Shown here piece after piece: positions 51,101 to 60,100 of a stretch of 64,000 bases of DNA. Position 1 is the first letter of the stretch. Every line of letters starts with the position of its first letter. Both the position numbers and the translations under genes were made by a program. Origin of the DNA: Phoronis australis. Lineage: Eukaryota; Phoronida; Phoronidae. The DNA is taken from NCBI GenBank assembly GCA_002633005.1, contig NMRA01000592.1, positions 119,882 to 183,881 on the forward strand, in the 5' to 3' direction. The notes below the pieces were generated by a model, which was not told the DNA's origin, did not search any database, and worked only from the letters and a program-made list of their open reading frames with translations.

Positions 51101-54100
51101 TGTTGTGTTGTTCACTGTAATGCTTGCATGCAGGCTAGATCAGTATTGGGGTTTTCAAACTATGGTGCGTTCGGTCAGATTGGGCTCACCAAAATCACAT
51201 ACTAAGGTTCCTGCACAGTTTCTAACTACCTCACTACTGACACTAATTGTGTGGTAGGCTTTTCATGGAGGTTCGTTAATGATCTAATGAAAGGGCTCGG
51301 AAAAGTACGAAAGATTAATAGGAAGTGACAAAAGTTTTGTTGAAATGACACAGCCACTTTTCATTTTCACAACATTAAGGGAACCTGACGGAGTGTCCTA
51401 ACATTATTACATACAAGTACCTTCAAATTCAGTTGGATGTCGGATGGTAGAGGAAACATAATTGTCAAAAGTATTGAAAAAATTTGGTGTTCTTGATGCT
51501 TATGTACTTGGCTGTGAAACACAGCATGCAATAACAAAAATTATTCATACAATCCATTAAACAAACATGAGGGACACAATTTAAGATTTTTGATTGTATA
51601 GTTTCAAAGATACGTATTTCACTGGCTGGTCTCAATGTATGCTGCCCATTAACACTGCTACCTGTTGTTCGTCCTGAAACAAAACAACAATGAATCTTGT
51701 ACTGAGGTCTGACTTCGTTTTATTACTGTAAATGTAATGACCAATTGCGGATAAAAATAATTGCCAAAACAAGTCTTTTTTTTATTCACCAGTGGCTTGT
51801 AACATTGTTGTGAATGCCCACAATTTCTCAGAATCATTTTCAGATGGTAGCTGCGATACATTATGTATTTGGAGTTTAATGGATCTTTTATGAAAAATGA
51901 AAAAATAAAATTTCATGTGTGTACCACATTGTGTCCTGAATTGGGGAGATTTTACCATAGCAACCGACACCAGTTAAAAATAAAAAACTGCATTTTGCCC
52001 TGTTTAGCTGGCTAAAAACAAAGAAGAAATTGGGCCTTTACCTCACATAAAATTGGTCTCAGTATAACCCTCACGGTGATAGAATATTCTATTCCATTAT
52101 AAGTGCCATTTTCAAATTAAGAATCGCTGGGATGGCCAGCCACAATAAGCTCTGAAGCATTTTATCTGTAAGGAAAATAGAATCCTATCTCAGTAAGGAA
52201 TATTTCGAGGCCAATTTTATGAAAATAAAAAAGCCCCAATGTGAAATTCCACGACAGATTTTCAAAAAATCAAACATATCACAAATTCTCTTTAAAACTG
52301 ATGGAGATGTTATAGACACCACAAGGATTATACAAATTTACGTTTTGTGCTTGGCCACCCAATTAGTGAATTACGGCTAAACAAAGTATGTGTTAAATAG
52401 CGTGCCCAGCAAATTCAAATGCTCATATCAGTTTGCAGCTCTTTAATGCATCCTTCAAATGTAATTTGCAAAAATACATTAAAACCAATTTTATTTATAT
52501 TTTCATGTGATTAATACCTCCAGAATAATCCCTGAAAGATTTGGATGGGCATCTTGAGGGTTTACGAGCTACGAATCACCAACTATGTGTAGCACACTAA
52601 TTGCCAAATTTGATGTTTTTTGCACTTTTTGTTACATCATTATCATATAGTAAGTATTCACATGTATATATTACAATGACAAAACAGTCAAAACAGTATA
52701 CAGAGCTGCTTGGACTTTTTATGGAAATTTCCATGTGCTGGGCCTTACCTACGGGTTCATCGTCGAGCCCTTAAGGTAGGTGTATACACTGGTCAAATCT
52801 CCAGGTTCCTAACTAAAATGAGTAAAAAGGGAGTTTTAACTAGTTAGACATGACTCTGAAAGCGACAAAAATCAAAAAAAACTTTTTTGTAGCTCGTTCT
52901 TTAAAAAATCATATTTTTTAATTATCAAAAAATCCAATTTTACCTCATTTTTTTTTCAAAATGCACAGGGATCACCATCAACTGTTTCCTTCCGTAATAT
53001 TCTACTTATCCATACTAAATATATGTACAAAATCATTATCATCTTGATTTTGTGGCATTTTTTGTGTGTGAGTTGGGGCAAGCACACCACTTTTTGTCAT
53101 TTGGTCACTTTCCGTCCAATAACTAAAAATCTGGTCCATTTATCAAAAAACCCTGGCACGCGATTTTACTTCAGTCCTAGAGGATTTCAAATTTGCAAAT
53201 TTCGTAGAAATTGACCCACGTGTGTGGAAAAATAGGCCCGAGAATCTTGTCACTATCCTGAAATCACGAGCCGAGAAAAACGGCTTTGAAGTTAAGCATT
53301 CATCGATTGCCACTTGAGATCAAATTTCATTCAGAATGCGTGGTCATTATGTTCCAATTTTTGTTGAAGTACTAGAAATAAAGCTGATATTTACTTCATG
53401 GTTAGAAAATGTGACATACCCGTTTGTTTACAGCATAATTTTAATCATTTTTCGAACTTGTGAAGCACGACAGACGACCAAAACAAATATGGCTGTCATG
53501 TGGGCGAAGCTTAGCGTTGATCTATTGTCTGCTGTACTGGTGTGCCGACCACACGTGTTGATTGTTAATACGATTCATCTGAACTCTCCACTCAGTTAGT
53601 AAAAGACTCTCTAACTATATTACACAGACCTATTTGTTAGTATTCCAATAATATCATCAACCAATATATGTGTAATATCAAATCGCGGCGTTACTGTCTA
53701 CATAACCATATTGGCGACGAGGATAAAGAACTACTTTCATAGTAATGGTTCAACATTTTTACTTGCCTGTACCGAATGGACTTTGGGATAAGAAAATATC
53801 ACTTTCTGCACAAATAGCGTCGCTTGGGTGAGATTCTCAAGTTACTAAAGTTTCTTATATTGCTTTCCTCTAAAATCGTGTACCGTAATATCATGAGTTT
53901 TAATTCAGGGTTACATTTGAATCTATGCACTAGAAAAATTTTGTTATGTTGAACACTGGGTCATTTCTCTAATTCTTTGGATTACGGCCAGTGGCAAGTT
54001 AAAAAATCCTCTGGGTTTGACAGCCTAGTTTCTCCACGGCGCGTTCCCAGCACAGAAGCACGGTTTATCTGCGAAGACTCTACTCTGACGGCATGTAGTT

Positions 54101-57100
54101 GTCCATGTGTCGCGCGTGCGGCTTGTCTTCACAGCGCGTGCATGCACTCACCGAATCGTGTAACACAATCCATGTCGACGCTCAGCGTCCTCTTGCAAGA
54201 CACCTTACCTTATATTACCGACTTCTCTTATACATGCACAATTTCTGCACTGACTGCTCAAGCTGAGTGCAGTGATGGCTTCGGTAGGACTTGGCGTACT
54301 CAACTTAATTTTTTTGCAGATAGACAAACAGGCTCAGGCTCGGAACAGGAGCTAGTTCACCATTTCACTACCAACTTTCACATGGTCAAAAATAGATTTT
54401 ATTTTTGGTTTTGCTACAACACCAATATCAGCTGGTACAGCACTCTGGATTGCCCGGTTACGCAATGTTTGTTGACAGGGTTAGATTAGAGCTAGTGTCC
54501 TTGTATATAAGCTCCGCCCCAGTTGTCAATCACTGAGCTGCGGTGAGCACTCCAGCCATATGACTTACTGAGGCTTGGTCAAATATAGCTAAAAAAACAA
54601 CTTTGGATTTTCAGAATGATTTTATTTCTCTTCAGTATACTGTGCATCAAGAATTACAGATTAGGATGACATAAAAATGTGAAAAACAGTCAAAATTAAT
54701 TTTTTTGTGTATCCACTTACCTTAATTCAATTGGTAAGTTCACATTCAAACAGATTTATTTTAATATCACATAATCGTGCCCATGATGTTTGTTGCCTGT
54801 ATGCTTACTATTCACCAAAAAAGCTTTTTACTTAAAATATTCAATGCTTTCTTGCATTGTTTTTTTATTATTTGGTAGATCCGTCCATTTCCACTTGTTA
54901 GGTTACCGATGGTAGAGCATCATTGTTGTCTACAATGAGAACATCTCGTCTCTCAAGGAACACAAACAACACATCTGGGCAAAGTTTGGGTGCAAAAATG
55001 CAACTTAATTATTATCTTGGGAGGTTTTAAAGGTACTAATTAAGCAATTGGAGGACCCTAACCATTTATTGGCTGAAAACGTGTCCTGTTATTTGCAAAT
55101 TTTAGAGATCATTGTTATATAATTAAACGCATAATTTAAATTTAGCACAATACTTCATATATACTTCATGTTCTAGGTCTTCATGTATTCTTGTACCTAA
55201 GAGATTTCGCCCAGCTGTATTTGACACTGTCAAGACATGGAATAGTATGAAATCAAGTGAATCACCCCCTGACTTGTTGGGATTTTTTGAAACTCTCATA
55301 CATTCAGTGTCAATTCAAGCAGAGCTGGAATGTGTGAATGCGAGAGTGAATGTGTTTGTGTTCTTTTCTATTGTGTTCTATTTTTAATTTTTGCTTCTCT
55401 CTTTAAAAAACTTTTTAAACAATTTGAGATATGATGTTCCAAATTTAGACAAATTTGTAATTTTTCTAAAGTCCTGCATAAGTTCAACAGAATCAACTTA
55501 GAACATTTATGATAGCAACATTTCATGCATGGCTGATGGTAAATTTATATGAACAAAATTTCTCATGGAATGCAAGTCAAGGTGTATTATAAAAGTGTGA
55601 CATGACAAAGCACTGTGGAGTTTAATCTCCTAAACCCTCAGGATGCCCATCCAAATCTTTTAGGCGGTTGTTCTAAACATACAATAGACCACGTGTTAAG
55701 CAAATCTGAAGAAAATTGATGTAAACAGGATTTGCCAATCACCTTTGAAGGATACTGTCATGGTTTTTAACAATCACCCCTTAAAAATTGTAATAATAAC
55801 AAGAACAATAATAATAAAAGTGAGTACAACAGTGTAAATGAATAGAATAGCCCAAGAGCTACAAACTGATAAAAAATCACCTCTGCCGGATTGAATAGCT
55901 CAGCATCAGATAGACTAATCAGTGCAATCGTTGTAAGTCGTAAATTGCTAACTTAGGTGGGCGGTTGTCAATTCCACCAATTCTGGCTAAGAGAATCTGT
56001 GACAGCTACTGAACAAGAAAAATGCAGTGAAATACTGGCTTCTAAGTCAATTACAGGCATCCATGACTAGCCATGACTTTTTCAGATTGTGTTTCAATTC
56101 ATAGAGAAACGATCATCTGGAAAAATATTCATTTACAACTCTTGACATGCTCTTAAAACACAATAATATATTTACCTGTAAATGTCAATATAACAGGAGT
56201 GTCTACAGCATCTCTGAGATGACTTTGAGTGTTTGGAGCAGATTGGTTCAGTTCGTCACGGCCTTGAGTAGTTGGTCGTTGATACCTCGTTGGTATCCCC
56301 ACTGTTTTTGCTGGTGGTCTTTGAAAAAGAGGATTTCTACAAAATGGCCAAAGATATGTGATGAACCTAGTAGCAAAGAATGCATTTTGGTCTCAAAATA
56401 AATTGTTCAACATTTTGTTAAGGCAAATGTTACATTCTGTGTAATAAATATGGCATTATACTCAAGATAAATGTTCGACACAACTTATCCCACTCCACTA
56501 CCATTATTGCTGAATGTAAGTCCCATGCAGCACATGGCGCTCTGTGCAAGATATATATTTGTGCCAAGGCAATAATGCACATACTTAAGGAGCTCATTAA
56601 TTGAGTATGTGTATTCTTCTAAAAGCCCCCACCCCCTCATAATATTGTAATAACCCAATTGAATTGGCACAGTATTCTTCTGAAATTGGGAGTCAATTTC
56701 CATGTTTTTTAAATTCATGGAGAAAAGTCATGCAAAACCATACCTCACACTTTTTGGTTTTGGACGTTTTTAGAGTGATTAGACATCAAGTTGCGTCTGA
56801 GCGCATCCAGATATTTTACTGTTTTACTCTAAAGGTCTGCAACTTCTAGAAATCAGCAAGAAATCACATTCTGTAGACACTTCAAAAAGTCTTAGCCACC
56901 TTACACCAGTCAGTTGAATTACAATAGTGAGAGCTGTGGCTTGCAGACGTGCGTCAAGTGTATAGTACAGAAATATGAGTGTAAACTAACAAATAAACAG
57001 AAAATAATAATCTCTTGAAAGATGGGCAGGCATTAAAAAGTGCCACAAGAGATGTTGAAAAACACATGCACATCATAAGACTCAGCAGAAACCTGGAGCA

Positions 57101-60100
57101 TCCCATGGAGTAAGTGTACCTTTTTTGTAATCCAGTATTCAGAGGGTGTCCATTCGAATCTCTAAACAGTGGTTTCTTCACTGCTTCATTGGGAAAATCA
57201 CTAGTATGAGTACTTGCTAACTTATGACTTGGCACTTGGGACTCATCCACTGGCAACAATGGATAGGTTGCATTCAGCTCTCCAAGGCCAGTCTTACATT
57301 TTGTCAACATAGGCCAAAACTTGGGCTTTTCTGAAAAAGACAATGCCTAGCTTACGTAATAATCTTTGCAAGGCCAATGAAAGTAAGTTCATAATGTGCT
57401 AAAACTCAGTCTGTTTCCACTTGTCGCAGGGTACAGTTTCTAGACAGGCTCATTTTCCATGGACTATACTTCAGCAACATATTTCCGAGACAGCAGTGGC
57501 CCCCAACAGTTGGAGTAATGTTCACCAACTGTAATTCATGGGCAATTTAAAGCATGGAGACTGGCTGTACTATTTTTCTTCATGCTAACATGTCATAAAA
57601 TACCATAACTTGCTGTGAAATACTCATGAATGAAGCCAAAGATGGTATTTTATCTACTGCACACTTCAATACAGTGTAAGGTTGAACAACTGGGAAGACC
57701 CTTAGAGGCTCAGCATCAAGTTTTCAGCAAGACACCCAGGTCCTCACCCTGACTTGGTTTTTGAGTGGGTGGAACAACATCATCAAATAATTGTGAGAAT
57801 GAGACATCATTCTCTAATATGTCAAATGAGGCCAAGGGTGGACTTGGAACAAACGTCGCCTTGCTGAACGGAGACCTGAAATTAGAGAAATGTAGACATG
57901 ACAATATTATGGCGAACATAGCAGGAGTTACCCTTGATCAAACACCTCTAAGAATTCAAATTATGGGAATTACTTGTCTAACTTCATAGCCTCTAAACCA
58001 CAAAAAGGTACAACAGCAACAAGACAAGTTACTATGGCACCAGGGCTGTGTGTCTATGACACTTTAGGGATGTATCCATCAACCTATAATGGAAGCACTG
58101 TCTATTGTTGAGCCTGAAGACTTTTCTTTGTTATAAATGCTGGAGAATGATCCAAGAAAACAATGTTTATTAGATAATTTATAATTCTGAGGGCTGTAAT
58201 GGGCAAGGTGTCAGTCAGCCGACTACCAGATTTTGCAAGAACTCCCTCTGTTAGGTCGTAAGGCAATTACATCGATTGCCCTGAAATGCCGCATACAACT
58301 GAAGGGCGAAAATACAACCCCATAAAAAGTTACTAATCTCAAAATACAGAGAATAAAAGTGAATAAAACATGCATATACACAGAGTTGTGATCACAGTGC
58401 ACACCATGACTCTGGAGACAATTTAATTACGAACAAAATTTGAACAAATCCATGAAAATCTGTCGCGGTTCACTCCAGCTTCCCTCACCAAATGCCATTT
58501 TCACTAGGTTACATGAAATCATGCCTGTTGACGAACAAATAGTACGTCCAAGGGACACCAGGAGTCTTGCAAGTTTCATCTGATATCTTCCCAATTGCTT
58601 ATAATTTTTTGCAAGTGTCATGCACTTCACTCAGGCCGGCGCTTGTCCTTGCCTTACTCATGTGACGCCAGTGGTTATCACGCTTGGTTAAAAAAGTTAA
58701 CAGTGACCAAAAACGTGGAGCTGAAATTCTTCGCCAAAGTCATCCTAAGTCCTGTAGAAATGCTTCATCGAGGACATTGAGTAGAACCAGAAAGAATCGC
58801 TGAAGAAAGTAAGTGTCTTTTTAACAGGGTTTAAGTGATAAGTTTAAGTAAAAAATATATTTTTGGTGTAGTGAAACCCTCCTATTCGGTGAGCAGATTT
58901 GGCCAACCGCTCATTGAAAGACACAGGATGAAATTAGTACAGAAAGTGATGGGGAGTATTGTAGCCCCTGTATAGCCAGTCGAAGGGCTGTTGCAGCCCA
59001 AACTGATGCCTGCGCCAAACTGATTTGGCACAATTCAATTTGGCACGAGTTCAGTGACAGCGGTGAGCCAAACTCGATGCTTGCTCCAAACTAACGCTAC
59101 AATACATTCTATTCTCAAATTAATGCCAATGGTTTATATGTTTTTTAATTGTTATCATAAGTGATATTGACAATGAGTGCGCGACCTGCATAAGTGAGCA
59201 CTCATGGTCATCAATTGGGGGTTTTGATAAGCACAAAAAATCCATATACTACTTTGAGTAATTTGGGAACTTACGCCCAGTAGCTTTAATTTGGTGCAGG
59301 CAACAGTTTGGCTCACCAACCCGTGCCAAATTAAAGTGTGCCAAATCAGTTTCGTAACAGGCATCAGTGCTTGGACTGAAACAGAGCTGTGTGATGCCTG
59401 TCGCTACTCACTAGTATCAGACCAGTACCAATCATCATGTCTAAATGACTACACAGTGTACCCAATTATCGTACGGACCCTAAATATCGGACATTTCATC
59501 ATAAAATCTTACATGAAGCATAATCTGAAAATTAAATGACACCAATTTTTGTTCCGCTGTAAAGCATTCAATGTCCGGCACTGTCTCATTTTTTTCTAGC
59601 ATTGCCTCATTTTGACTTTACCGAGAGAGGGTGCAATTTAGACCCCCAAGTCAGCCTAAAATGGACGATCGCATAAATCGGTTATAAAGTTGAAAACAAA
59701 ATCTTTTTCAACAATGAAATCATCTCACTGAACTGACAATATGTCTGTTTCATTTTTTCATTTGTTTTTGAACTCTAGTCAAACCCTGGCCGTGCACGTG
59801 CGGGTGTCATATCAAGAAGGCAAAGAGATACTAAAAAATTCACTGAGTTTGCACATGCTTTAGTCGTCTGCACCGATTCAGCAAAATGGCTTGGTGCTGT
59901 CACCAGACTTCATGTTATGGATAATTTTGTTGCGAACGGAGCTGTGTTTTAGCAGCAAATATGTCAAAACACTCGAGCTGAAATTTGGCTACAAGGTGCC
60001 CGCGGCCTTCACTTGGTTAGTCAATTTTCCGCTGTGTGGCGTATGGGGAAACATGGTGTCCGATATTTAGGTTCTCCAAAGGTTTGCTAGTTGTGTGTTT

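Larger units (their letters stand above)
50417..56175 (-). other. HFM1 intron 5 (5.8 kb), repeat-rich
   Basis: The longest intron. It contains a tandem repeat (50537-50692), families D and E repeats near 51790-52110, and an LTR retroelement remnant at 53399. A 170-codon plus-strand frame at 53977-54489 has no recognisable domain. Exons on both sides join in phase, so no coding exon is required here. Confidence 0.7.

Noticed and set aside
53977-54489. 170-codon plus-strand open frame in HFM1 intron 5
   Set aside because: No recognisable domain, no splice support, and it lies downstream of a decayed LTR element. It may be retroelement debris, but that could not be shown.
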